In this document: in pieces, positions 22,912-31,470 of the stretch
How positions within the stretch are numbered: the stretch's first letter is position 1
How the letters are laid out: every line of letters starts with the position of its first letter
Assembly (NCBI GenBank): GCA_964486075.1
Contig: CAZALU010000006.1
Location: forward strand, 1 to 64,000
Length of the DNA stretch: 64,000 nt
From: JAHIJO01 sp964486075
Lineage (GTDB): Bacteria; Verrucomicrobiota; Kiritimatiellia; JAAZAB01
Reading direction: 5' to 3'
Program-made: the position numbers and the translations under genes
Notes under the pieces: generated by a model
The model's database searches: none
Seen by the model: the letters and a program-made list of their open reading frames with translations, nothing else
What the model was told of the DNA's origin: nothing

Positions 22912-24976
22912 GGCTCTTTTCTCCCGGAATGTCAGGCGCAATGGGGGCTGAATTGGTCGCGCCAATGCGGGTCTGGTCACGAATGCGGTTGGATAGCTCG
23001 GCAAGCTCATAGAGGTTCGTGGCCACGTGCGGCGTTACAAAAATCAACAGGTTCGTTCGTTCAACCGTGTCGACGTTATGCCGGAATAGCCAGCCCAGCA
23101 AAGGGATATCACCCAGTAACGGTATTTTCCGTTCATTGCTGACCGTATCTTCCCGAATCAGGCCGCTGATGATAACGGTTTGATTGTTGGGCACCGTCAT
23201 CGTGGTGACCACTTCACGCTTGGCAATGGTCGGTGTAAACGGTTTGCCGCCGGTCGATTCCTGCAGAATCGCCTCGAGGCACGGATTCAGCTTCATCAAA
23301 ACTTCGCCGTTCGGGTTGATGTGCGGCGTCATAGTCAGTTTAATGCCGACGTCGATGCGATCGATATTTTCAATATAATCACGGGCCGTGCCGGCCCCGG
23401 CCGATACAGTGGATTTCAGGATCGGAATGTTCTTGCCGACGGTGACGGTAGCCTGCTGGTTGTTCTGAGTCAGGAGTGGAATATTGGAAAGGATATTGAA
23501 CTTGGCGCCGGTTTTCATCGCATTCACGTTGACCAATGCCGGAAAATATGAAACAACCTTGCCCGCCGCATCCAGGTAACTTCCCTTGGCAATGCCAAAA
23601 GTCAGTCCGTTCGGCACGATGCCATTCATGACCTGCGACGCGAGCAGGTCATCGCCTTCGGTCGTCTTCATGCCGCCAATGGCAATCGAAGATCCGTTAT
23701 CAGGCGATCCGCCGGCCATAAATTCGACGCCGATGTCGCTGCCTTTGGCCATGGTCAACTCGGCAAACATAACTTCCACCAGCACCTGCTGGGGCGGAAT
23801 ATCCAATTGTTCCACCAGCGCCCGGACCATTTCAAAATCCTGCGGGGCGGCATCCACCAGCAGCGCATTATTGGCTATATTGGATTCGATGGAGATGGAC
23901 TGGTTTTGGGGCTTGTCCACACCCTTAGCCAGCAAAGCAGTCAGACTTTTAGCGGCTTCATCGGACGAAAGATACTTCAAAAAAACAGCTTTCAAATAGC
24001 CATGGCCGGTCTGGGGTTCGATATCCATCCGTTCAATGATGCGCTTGAGATCCAGCAGTTGCGCGGCAGTGCCCGCCAAGATCAAGCTGTTGGAATGCGG
24101 GTCCGCCACGACCACGGCATCGCTGGGCATGGCCGGACTGCCGTCAACCTGCGGCAGCCGCTGCCTGAGGCGTGCCCCCGGCGATCCGTCCTGTTTCGCC
24201 GCCGCACCGGTAATAGCCTGGTTCAATTCAACGGCCAGCGCCTGGGCCGGCGCGTACTGAAGCGCCAAGACCTCTACGCCACGCGCCAGGCCAGGCTTAT
24301 CGACCTGCGCGATGATTTCCTCAATCCGGCGGATATTGTCGGACGAATCCGTGACGATCAGGTAATTGCCGGCCTCCAGCACCCCCAGTCCACCGGTCTT
24401 CCCCTGGCCCACCATGGGTTCCAGAACTCTTTTCAGGTCCGCCACCTGTAAATGAGAGATGCGGAGCACCTTGGTTACAATCCCGGCCCATGGCGTGGGC
24501 TGCCCCTCCCCCACCACCGGCGCGACCGGCATTAAACGCGGCTCCCGGGCGACAACGTGATGGATGCCGTCCCGCTCCACAACGGCGCATCCGCCGGCCT
24601 CCAGAATGGCCAAAAAAAGAGGATAGACTTCGCTAACAGGAATCTGGGGCGGGGTCACAACCGTGATCTGGCCGTCGACGATTTTATCGATAACCAGACG
24701 ACGGCCGGTCAAATCACCAACCAGTTTGACCAGGAAACGGATATCCACCTGGTCAAAGCTGAAATTGACAAAGGCCTCATTGGGGGAAGAACGCTGATCG
24801 CGGAGCGCGGATTGCGGATTGTCAGAAGCATCGCTGACCACCGGCGCGGCTAAGGCAACGGCCGGAAGCGGCGCCAGGCCAGGATCATTAGCAGCCTCTG
24901 CCGGCACCTGGCTGTCGGCAGCGATAGCTGCCCAAGCGATCAGGCATCCACTCGCCAAAACGCAACGCCCATTCAT
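22901..24976 (-). CDS. gspD: Type II secretion outer-membrane secretin
   Basis: This 691-residue secretin has a signal peptide (MNGRCVLASGCLIAWAAIAA), an N0 domain (NFSFDQVDIRFLVKLVGDLTG) and N1-N3 repeats (VLEAGNYLIVTDSSDNIRRI, VVADPHSNSLILAGTA). The secretin core includes VLVEVMFAEL and VPNNQTVIISGLIRED, with RKIPLLGDIPLLGWLFR near the end. It forms the outer-membrane exit pore of type II secretion. With gspE and gspF it makes a three-gene operon; fabZ-lpxA lie upstream on the same strand. Confidence 0.95.
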   Translation of the reverse strand: MNGRCVLASGCLIAWAAIAADSQVPAEAANDPGLAPLPAVALAAPVVSDASDNPQSALRDQRSSPNEAFVNFSFDQVDIRFLVKLVGDLTGRRLVIDKIVDGQITVVTPPQIPVSEVYPLFLAILEAGGCAVVERDGIHHVVAREPRLMPVAPVVGEGQPTPWAGIVTKVLRISHLQVADLKRVLEPMVGQGKTGGLGVLEAGNYLIVTDSSDNIRRIEEIIAQVDKPGLARGVEVLALQYAPAQALAVELNQAITGAAAKQDGSPGARLRQRLPQVDGSPAMPSDAVVVADPHSNSLILAGTAAQLLDLKRIIERMDIEPQTGHGYLKAVFLKYLSSDEAAKSLTALLAKGVDKPQNQSISIESNIANNALLVDAAPQDFEMVRALVEQLDIPPQQVLVEVMFAELTMAKGSDIGVEFMAGGSPDNGSSIAIGGMKTTEGDDLLASQVMNGIVPNGLTFGIAKGSYLDAAGKVVSYFPALVNVNAMKTGAKFNILSNIPLLTQNNQQATVTVGKNIPILKSTVSAGAGTARDYIENIDRIDVGIKLTMTPHINPNGEVLMKLNPCLEAILQESTGGKPFTPTIAKREVVTTMTVPNNQTVIISGLIREDTVSNERKIPLLGDIPLLGWLFRHNVDTVERTNLLIFVTPHVATNLYELAELSNRIRDQTRIGATNSAPIAPDIPGEKSHAQ

Positions 24977-25055
24977 GGATACCCCCCCCATTTACACGGT
25001 CAAACTCGATATAGCACATTAGTATGAGGCAGGAAAAACAAAAAAGCCAGCCTGA

Positions 25056-25829
25056 TTATCGGGCAATGCCACGTTCCGATTGCTCAACGAACGCCAGCAA
25101 ATGATCGCGCTCGACACAAGCCGGAAGAGTCGCCTTGATCTGCTCCAACGCCGGCCGCACAGTGAGGTTCTGGCGATATAGGATTCTGAAAGCATGTTTA
25201 AGCATTTGCCGGATCGACTCCGAAACATTATGTCGCTGCAGCCCGACGACATTGATCCCGTGCGGAACCGCCGGGTTGCCGTCCGCCAGCATATAGGGTG
25301 GAATGTCCTGCGTCACCTTGGAACATCCGCCAATGAAACTCATCGCGCCGATCCGGACGAACTGGTGCACTCCGCACATCCCGCCGATCCCAACGCCATC
25401 CTCCACAACCACGTGTCCGGCCAATTGGGTGGCATTGGAAATTACAACATCGTTACCAATAATACATTGATGGGCCACATGGGAATAGGCTAGGATATGA
25501 CAACGGGCCCCGACCCGGGTGATATCCCCTGCATTGGTGCCTGCATTGACGGTGACATATTCCCGCAATGTTGTCTGATCCCCGATCTCAACCGAGGTGG
25601 CCCCGTCCTTGAATTTCAGATCCTGGGTTTGGGAGCCGACGCTGGCAAATGGAAAAACAACGCATGCCGCGCCCAGCGTTGTTTGGCCATCCAGAAACAC
25701 GTGCGGCATGATGCGCGTTCGATCCCCTATTTTTAAATCGGGGCCGACAATTGAATAAGCGCCTATTTCAACATCCACTCCCAGTTGGGCGCCGGGATCG
25801 ACAATTGCTGTGGGGTGAATGGTGGTCAT
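25056..25829 (-). CDS. lpxA: Acyl-ACP--UDP-N-acetylglucosamine O-acyltransferase
   Basis: This 257-residue left-handed beta-helix enzyme catalyses the first step of lipid A synthesis. Hexapeptide repeats run through the N-terminal two-thirds (TTIHPTAIVDPGAQLGVDVEI). The LpxA-specific segments HILAYSHVAHQCIIG, with its catalytic His, and DVVISNATQLAGHVVVED are visible, and the helical C terminus is normal. It overlaps fabZ by 4 bases, the usual fabZ-lpxA order. It shows that the organism makes lipopolysaccharide. Confidence 0.97.
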   Translation of the reverse strand: MTTIHPTAIVDPGAQLGVDVEIGAYSIVGPDLKIGDRTRIMPHVFLDGQTTLGAACVVFPFASVGSQTQDLKFKDGATSVEIGDQTTLREYVTVNAGTNAGDITRVGARCHILAYSHVAHQCIIGNDVVISNATQLAGHVVVEDGVGIGGMCGVHQFVRIGAMSFIGGCSKVTQDIPPYMLADGNPAVPHGINVVGLQRHNVSESIRQMLKHAFRILYRQNLTVRPALEQIKATLPACVERDHLLAFVEQSERGIAR

Positions 25830-26272
25830 GACACAGTTTTTTCTTCAGTAACCATAAAGAGCAATTCGGCTTCAGCCGCCAACAGGCTGCCCACCAGTAT
25901 TTTGCCCTGCAGCCTCAAAACCCTGGCGCGGGCATTGATAATTTCCACCTCGATGCGCATCTGGTCGCCAGGGATGATCATGCGCCGGAACCTGGCCTTG
26001 TCCACGGCCATGAACAAAGGAATCAGCCCCTTTAACCCGGTCCGGCGGCTCAGCAAAACTCCTCCCACCTGGGCCATCGTTTCCAATTGGAACACCCCCG
26101 GCATGATCGGCTTGCCAGGAAAATGCCCCTGAAAAAACGGCTCGTTGAAGGTCAGGTTTTTCAACCCGACACACTTCTTGTCGTCGTCGCACTCGAGAAT
26201 GCGGTCCACCATCAGCATGGGGTAACGATGGGGCACGATCCGCAGAATTTCCTGAATATCTATGGCGGGCAT
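25826..26272 (-). CDS. fabZ: 3-hydroxyacyl-ACP dehydratase
   Basis: This 148-residue hot-dog-fold enzyme dehydrates 3-hydroxyacyl-ACP in fatty-acid synthesis. The catalytic His is in IVPHRYPMLMVDRI and the Glu in GVFQLETMAQVGG, separated by FFQGHFPGKPIMPGV. It is a stand-alone FabZ, not fused to LpxC as in some Bacteroidetes. An AGGAG-like element (complement at 26277-26284) precedes the ATG. It is probably co-transcribed with lpxA. Confidence 0.97.
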   Translation of the reverse strand: MPAIDIQEILRIVPHRYPMLMVDRILECDDDKKCVGLKNLTFNEPFFQGHFPGKPIMPGVFQLETMAQVGGVLLSRRTGLKGLIPLFMAVDKARFRRMIIPGDQMRIEVEIINARARVLRLQGKILVGSLLAAEAELLFMVTEEKTVS

Positions 26273-26399
26273 AGTTTACTCCTTCATCTTTCAACAATTC
26301 CGATCTGTGCTTGATCTGATTCACGGCAAACTGATTGTTTATACTATGCTTGGCCGGTTTCGCCAACTAATAATTGAACCCTGTGCCGGGGGCTCAGGG

Positions 26400-27197
26400 T
26401 TATTTCAGCTGGCTCACGGTGGCAAGGGTCACGGAATTTGGGTCACGTCTAACATTCAATAATTGTATTGTCAGGTTATAGGCAATGGTGATTTCCCGAT
26501 CGGTGGCGCGACAACGATTCATGCGCCTGACGCCCTCGCTCACGGCCCCGTAATCCATTCTGCCGGCCGCCTGCCCCAGTTCCTTGAGAGTCATCCCACT
26601 CCTTTCACGCGCCACCGTCAACGCCAGATAGCGCCCCCAGTCGCCATGCCGCCCAGCAAACGCGGCCCAGGACTCTCCTTTGACCCGATCGACCGCCCGC
26701 ACGACGTCACTAAACGAGCACCGGCGCCGCAATTCCCGCTTCCCAGGCCATTCCCGAGGGATGCTTCGGATGCCCCGCTTGATCCGTCCAATGAATACGT
26801 CTCTCCCCACCGCCAACCCGTTCCTCAACCGCCTTGCCCAACTCTCTTTATAGCCTGCGCGGACATATCCTTCCACCCCCTCCCGGTAGCGCTTCGCGCA
26901 GTCCGCCGCGTCGTTCCCGTCGGCCCGCTCAAGAATCGGCCCTGTTTTTAATCAGGCCGGCGCGCGCTCAGAGCCGGCATAAAGCCGGTAACTGCTCCAA
27001 CGGTGCCCCCGCAACACCGCCAGCCGCTTGTTCGCTTCCGCCGCGCTGGCCACACCTTTTAAGCCCAGCCCTTCCAAGTCGCAGCCGCCGAACCCGGTCA
27101 TCCGCTGGAGGCTCACGACGGTTCCATGCGCGTCTTTCGCGCTGGTGAGATGCGGGTTGAACCGGGTCAGCACCCAAGGTAGGGCGAACCCTGCCAT
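26400..27197 (-). pseudogene. Broken REP-associated (RAYT-like) transposase
   Basis: Two fragments lie in one frame. The upstream one (27197-26952) ends with RLAVLRGHRWSSYRLYAG, the hallmark of the Y1_Tnp RAYT end region. A TGA at 26952-26954 stands where relatives have Trp (PA-W-LKTGPILE). The frame then continues as YREGVEGYVRAGYKESW and, to 26400, the C-terminal DnaA-like region (GMTLKELGQAAGRMDYGAVS). The N-terminal catalytic HUH/Tyr part is missing. RAYT proteins mobilise REP palindromes; REP-like repeats lie just upstream and elsewhere in the window. Confidence 0.8.
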
Positions 27198-27914
27198 CTT
27201 CGCGGTGAGGTGCCAGCTTCGACGCGGTAACCCGGGTGAACCGTTCAGTAACGGACGGCTCGGCAGGTCCCGATTCCCGGAGATCGGGACGGCTCCAAGA
27301 GATTGTCCGCTGACTTGTGCGCCATAACGGTAGCCACGGCGCTCTGCCGCCGTGCGTAGATTGAAGTTACTATTTCGGATATGAACCCTGCGGCCCTGCG
27401 TCTCTGCGCGAGATCATTCCTCGCCTCTCCGATCTTCAAACAAGACAAGGTTTTTTAACCACAAAAGAACGCATAGAACACAAAATGACAAAATATGCTC
27501 TGCTGGTTTCTGGCGCCATTTGCTATGCGATCTTTGCGTTCTGTGCGGTTAAATATTTCGGATCTTCCGCGGAATCTGTGGGCACATCGGAAATAATTTA
27601 CCACGGAAGCACGGAGAAGAGATTGCTTGTAGTTGCCTGACAATTAGCCCCCCATAAATTGTGCTATGGAGCCAATATTTCTTAAAATTTGGGTTGCTGG
27701 CAGAGCCCATATTGGAGGCACTATAGATGTTCAGGTAATTAACTTCCGAGGATCAAGGAACCCACCCCTCGCCCCTCCAGGGAGGGGATAAGATATTGCA
27801 AACCAAGCAGTGCCCCTCCTTGGAGGGGATAGGGGTGGGTTCCTTTAGAACTTCGTCTCGCATTGTTACGTTATTTATCTGAAACACTATAGCCGCGATC
27901 TGGCTGCTGACGGA
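27198..27914. repeat. Repeat-rich non-coding region
   Basis: A REP-like composite lies at 27200-27345, with the palindrome core CCCGATTCCCGGAGATCGGG (27269-27288) and the block TTGTCCGC...GCCATAACGGTAGCCACGG. A second inverted repeat, TTAACCACAAAAGAACGCA (about 27456) with TTTGCGTTCTGTGCGGTTAA (about 27533), is of a kind widespread in environmental genomes. The MITE-like copy at 27721-27892 follows. No gene is supported. Confidence 0.65.
27721..27892. mobile_element. MITE-like element, copy 2 (172 bp)
   Basis: It has the same length as 10614-10785 and nearly the same sequence, with a few substitutions. The ends CTATAGATGTTCAG and CTGAAACACTATAG are imperfect inverted repeats, and the inner palindrome has GGAACCCACCCCTC facing GGGGTGGGTTCC. 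It has no coding capacity. Confidence 0.78.
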
Positions 27915-29177
27915 TCAGCTCCGCCGCTGTTCCACCCCGGGCCGCTTCCCGTAACGGATGTGCACCGGTAAACCGTCCTTGAGAATCGAGAGGCGGGCGG
28001 CCTCCACGACCAGCTCGTTGATGGAGCTGTTGGCGGGCGTGGCGATCAGGCCCTGTTTGTCCACTTCCGCGATGAGTTCCTGGCGTCGCCGCAGGGCGCG
28101 CGGTCCCTTGAGGGCAACGGTCTCCGCTTCAATACGGATCATGGCGTTCAGTATGGCCCACACCGAATCCACGCCATAGCCGATGGGCTTGAACCCAGCA
28201 CCTTCCCAGGGCACGAGCTGAAAGAAATCCGGGTTGATGTAATTGTATTGCGAGCCGGCGCACCCGATCCCATCCGGGTAGCAGTGAATCACGCCCCGGA
28301 ACTGGTCGTCATGCTGGATCAGCCCGGTCTTGCCCTGCCCTTCGCAGAACATCGCAAGGCATTGTTCGTTGCTCCCGGCCCCGGCGTCGGGATAGCCCAA
28401 GCCGTTGATCACGGAAAGGATGGCACCGTTCTCGAAACGGACCCGGCCGTTGGCCCAGAGGTAGCCCTCGTTGCCGTTGGGGAATTTACCTTTAACCCCG
28501 GCCACGGAAAGCTCGATCGGCTTCAGGCCGGTGATGAAATACACCAGATCCACGTAATGGCAACCGATGTACACGAACGGATCGGTCTTATCGGTCGTAA
28601 ACCAGTTCTGAAAATTAGACGAGCGGTAATAGTAGGGTTCGACCAGCTTGGCCTCGCCCATGACGAACTCCCCGAAATGGCCTAGGCGATAGTGCCGTCG
28701 GGCGATCAGCGAGCGGCGGTCGAACCGCTTGTGGTATTCCACGCCCACGAACAGCCCTCGCTCGGCGGCGAGCTTCTCCACCTCAACCGCCTGCGCGTAT
28801 TTCAGCACCAGCGGCTTGACGCAGAGAATATGCTGGTCGCGCCGCAGGGCCTCCATGAGCACCGGGTAGTGGAACTGGTCCGGCATGGCCACGACCACGG
28901 CCTGGCGGGGCCGCATGCCGGCGATGACTTTCTTGTACAGCTCCGGAAAATTCCGGGACGGCAACTCCGAGAAGGCGGGGTGCGGCGCAAAAGTCTGCCC
29001 GGGGAAGGACCGGACAAGGTCCGGCGATTCCTTGAGCGTCTTTAGGGGCGGGGTGTTCAGAGCGCAGATATCAATTTTACCGACTGCGCCCGTGCGTTGG
29101 AGTTGGTAAATCGATGGCAACAGGAGGTCATGCGTGATCATGCCGCCGCCGACAATGGTAACATCCAATGGTTTCAT
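27915..29177 (-). CDS. Gfo/Idh/MocA-family oxidoreductase
   Basis: This 420-residue NAD(P)-dependent sugar-oxidoreductase-type protein has an N-terminal Rossmann motif, DVTIVGGGMITHDLLLPS. VVVAMPDQFHYPVLMEALR precedes the conserved CVKPLVL, which replaces the usual EKP motif with C-V-K-P. The C-terminal domain has VGVEYHKRFDRRS and GCHYVDLVYFITG. The substrate is probably a sugar or inositol derivative and is unknown. ATG 29177 has GGAGA 6-10 bases upstream. A 35-bp perfect palindrome lies about 85 bases upstream, a possible operator. Confidence 0.88.
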   Translation of the reverse strand: MKPLDVTIVGGGMITHDLLLPSIYQLQRTGAVGKIDICALNTPPLKTLKESPDLVRSFPGQTFAPHPAFSELPSRNFPELYKKVIAGMRPRQAVVVAMPDQFHYPVLMEALRRDQHILCVKPLVLKYAQAVEVEKLAAERGLFVGVEYHKRFDRRSLIARRHYRLGHFGEFVMGEAKLVEPYYYRSSNFQNWFTTDKTDPFVYIGCHYVDLVYFITGLKPIELSVAGVKGKFPNGNEGYLWANGRVRFENGAILSVINGLGYPDAGAGSNEQCLAMFCEGQGKTGLIQHDDQFRGVIHCYPDGIGCAGSQYNYINPDFFQLVPWEGAGFKPIGYGVDSVWAILNAMIRIEAETVALKGPRALRRRQELIAEVDKQGLIATPANSSINELVVEAARLSILKDGLPVHIRYGKRPGVEQRRS

Positions 29178-29260
29178 ATTCTCCACATATCGCATTTGTA
29201 GATTTCCGTTTTTTTTGTCATGGCGTTCCTCTTATTTGTTTAGGGTTGTTATTGTTTGAC

Positions 29261-29295
29261 CCTGAATATTGCACGATCATCGTGCAATATTCAGG
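29261..29295. promoter_or_regulatory. Perfect 35-bp palindrome upstream of the oxidoreductase
   Basis: The arms CCTGAATATTGCACGAT (29261-29277) and ATCGTGCAATATTCAGG (29279-29295) are exact reverse complements around one base. The position upstream of the 29177 start fits a repressor operator; a transcription terminator is less likely because no T-run follows on either strand. Confidence 0.6.
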
Positions 29296-29401
29296 TCTTA
29301 AAACAGGCATATTTCGATGACGGGGAAGACGGCGTTAGCGCCGTCCGTAGGTTTGTTCAGCGGAATCAATTGCATCGCTTCTGCCCCATTACCCGGACCG
29401 C

Positions 29402-29645
29402 AAAAATTACTTAACTACTCAGGTTGTCATCCTGAGCGTAGCGAAGGATCTCATGTTGGTTGGCAGACAGATGAGATTTCTCGCTACGCTCGAAATGACA
29501 ATCTTTGCTTATCCGGGTTTTTTCAGGCAACCTCCCCAGTAACACGGGATGCCGAATTTGACATAACAGATTAATATATAACGTGTTTCTTTCTTTGCAC
29601 CGCCGGCCGCCGGCGGTGGTTTCGCTGAGTAGTTACAAAATTACT
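29402..29645. repeat. Possible MITE with internal inverted repeat
   Basis: The ends AAAATTACTTAACTACTCAG (29402-29421) and CTGAGTAGTTACAAAATTAC share a 10-base inverted core. Inside lies GTCATCCTGAGCGTAGCGA, facing TCGCTACGCTCGAAATGAC, a repeat type known from many bacteria. No ORF is supported. It occupies most of the gap between the oxidoreductase and cbpM. Confidence 0.5.
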
Positions 29646-29736
29646 GGGCTAGGATTTTGAGTTTTACCGCGTCACTCCCACTGCGCCATACGGTCGGTGC
29701 GCAGAGCAGTTGTATAGACCGGCTCCTGCCGAAAGA

Positions 29737-30069
29737 TCAGTACGTCGGATCCGATTCGGAGAGGCGCTGTTCCAAATCGGCAACGCGGTCGAGCAGATCG
29801 AGCACCAGCGGCAGGGACGCGAAATCAATGCCCAACCCAACATGAATCCGCAACAGCTTGCGCACCTGGAAAATAGTTTCCACCGGGAAAAATAGTTCCA
29901 CGCCCGGTCCAGCGGGAACAATCATATCCCACTCCAGCAACTGTTCAATCACTTCCGGAGTGGTCCCGGCCAGATAGGCCAGCTCAGAGAAGGTCAGCAG
30001 GGGCCGCTCTTCCGGCGCTTGCTCCAGCGGACTTTCCATATAATCACGGGTGGACGGATCAACAATCAT
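29737..30069 (-). CDS. cbpM: CbpM-like chaperone modulator (MerR-type helix-turn-helix)
   Basis: This 110-residue protein has a MerR-like helix-turn-helix: LLTFSELAYLAGTTPEVIEQLLEWDMI, then a FFPVETIFQVRKLLRIH segment and a C-terminal coiled region (LVLDLLDRVADLEQRL). CbpM proteins bind the J-domain of CbpA and restrain it. cbpA lies upstream on the same strand, the standard order, but four tandem repeats separate them. The ATG at 30069 has AAGG close upstream; an upstream start at 30114 is less likely. Confidence 0.85.
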   Translation of the reverse strand: MIVDPSTRDYMESPLEQAPEERPLLTFSELAYLAGTTPEVIEQLLEWDMIVPAGPGVELFFPVETIFQVRKLLRIHVGLGIDFASLPLVLDLLDRVADLEQRLSESDPTY

Positions 30070-30145
30070 GGCCTTTTTATCCTTGGCATGTACCGTCCTT
30101 CGGTCGGGCTGCAACCGACTTCGATAAAATCGGTCTTCTTTTCAA

Positions 30146-30489
30146 GGCCCGCGATCAACGATCGCGGCTACAACACAATTTCCCTATTAGATTGAATCAT
30201 GTCGTGCCAGCGCTTTTCTTGCTTTTTCCGAGGCCCGCGATCAACGATCGCGGCTACAACATAATTTCCCTGTTAGATTCAATCATGTCGTGCCAGCGCT
30301 TTTCTTGCTTTTTCCGAGGCCCGCGATCAACGATCGCGGCTACAACACAATTTCCCTATTAGATTCAATCATGTCGTGCCAGCGCTTTTCTTACTTTTTC
30401 CGAGGCCCGCGATCAACGATCGCGGCTACAACACAATTTCCCTATTAGATTCAATCATGTCGTGCCAGCGCTTTTCTTACTTTTTCCGA
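30146..30489. repeat. Four 86-bp direct tandem repeats between cbpA and cbpM
   Basis: Units start at 30146, 30232, 30318 and 30404, with period 86 and only a few substitutions. Each contains the palindrome CCGCGATCAACGATCGCGG followed by CTACAACACAATTTCCC and ends with a copy of the last bases of cbpA. The cbpA stop codon (30477) lies in the last unit. Confidence 0.95.
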
Positions 30490-31460
30490 GGATCGAACGT
30501 AGAGACGCGCCCCAGCTCCTCGAACAACTGCTTCTCCTTTTCGTTAATATGGCGGGGAACGGCGATCTGAACAACTGCCATCAAATCTCCGGTCGGCCCG
30601 CGCGATCCGCCAGGCATGCCTTTGCCCCGCAAACGAAAACGCTGACCAGCCTGCGTGCCGGCCGGCAGGGTCAGGGCAGCCTTGCCCTGCATGGTTTCCA
30701 CGGGCACCTTGGCACCCAAGGCAGCTTCCCAGGGCGCTACCGGAACCGAAACCTCAAGTTCCCGGCCATTCAGTCGGAACAACGGATGCGGCTTGATATT
30801 AACCCGTAAATACAAGTCGCCGGCCGGACCGCCACCCCGGCTCGGCCCGCCCTGCCCCGCCAGCCTGATCCGTTCTCCATCGAGAGTGCCCGGCGGTATC
30901 CTGACCTTGTAACTCCGCGAGCGCCGCTGGACCCGGTTATTCGGCCCCAGTTCCGCCGATTGCAGAGTGATGGTTTTATGCGCGCCGTGGAAGGAGTCCG
31001 TCAGATCGATCGTGACCGCGGCCTCATGATCTTCGCCGCGCGGGGTCCAGGTATGGGCACCGCCGGCGGCGCCGGGACCGGCGCCGTGAAACTGCGCACC
31101 CCCGAAAAGCGTTTCAAAGAAATCGCTGAATCCGCCCAGGTCTTCCGGACGGAACCCGCCCGTGGATTCCGGGCGGCCTTGAAATCCATGACGCATATTT
31201 TCCCAGCCAGGTGGCGGGCGAAACTCCTGGCCGTTGCGGTAATCGGCACCCAGCTGATCATAACGCTTGCGTTTCTCAGGATCGCTAAGCACTTCATAAG
31301 CCTCGCCAACATCCTTAAACTTATTCTCGGCGTTCGCGTTCTTATTGATATCCGGATGAAACTGGCGGGCGAGCTTCCGGTAGGACTTGCGGATATCGTC
31401 CGCAGTAGCCGTCCGGGGCACCTTCAGCACCTCGTAATAATCTTTGAATTGCACGGACAT
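30477..31460 (-). CDS. cbpA: CbpA-like DnaJ-family co-chaperone
   Basis: The protein has 327 residues. An N-terminal J-domain with the HPD motif (YYEVLKVPRTATADDIRKSY, then RQFHPDINK) precedes a Gly/Phe-rich linker and two C-terminal beta domains (LYLRVNIKPHPLFR, TLPAGTQAGQRFRL). There is no cysteine-rich zinc domain, so it is CbpA-type rather than DnaJ. It stimulates DnaK ATPase. ATG 31460 starts 10 bases after the stop of the GH20-like gene. Its 3' end has been copied into the adjacent tandem repeat. Confidence 0.94.
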   Translation of the reverse strand: MSVQFKDYYEVLKVPRTATADDIRKSYRKLARQFHPDINKNANAENKFKDVGEAYEVLSDPEKRKRYDQLGADYRNGQEFRPPPGWENMRHGFQGRPESTGGFRPEDLGGFSDFFETLFGGAQFHGAGPGAAGGAHTWTPRGEDHEAAVTIDLTDSFHGAHKTITLQSAELGPNNRVQRRSRSYKVRIPPGTLDGERIRLAGQGGPSRGGGPAGDLYLRVNIKPHPLFRLNGRELEVSVPVAPWEAALGAKVPVETMQGKAALTLPAGTQAGQRFRLRGKGMPGGSRGPTGDLMAVVQIAVPRHINEKEKQLFEELGRVSTFDPRKK

Positions 31461-31470
31461 GATCTTATAC

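Noticed and set aside
26952..26954. TGA read as tryptophan or selenocysteine
   Set aside because: Many intact genes in the window end with TGA, and no selenocysteine element or machinery is seen; a nonsense mutation in a truncated transposase is simpler.
27484..27642. Small plus-strand frame of about 52 codons
   Set aside because: It lies within an inverted dispersed repeat and has no ribosome-binding site.
30146..30489. CRISPR-like array
   Set aside because: The units are contiguous 86-bp tandem repeats without variable spacers, and no cas gene is near.
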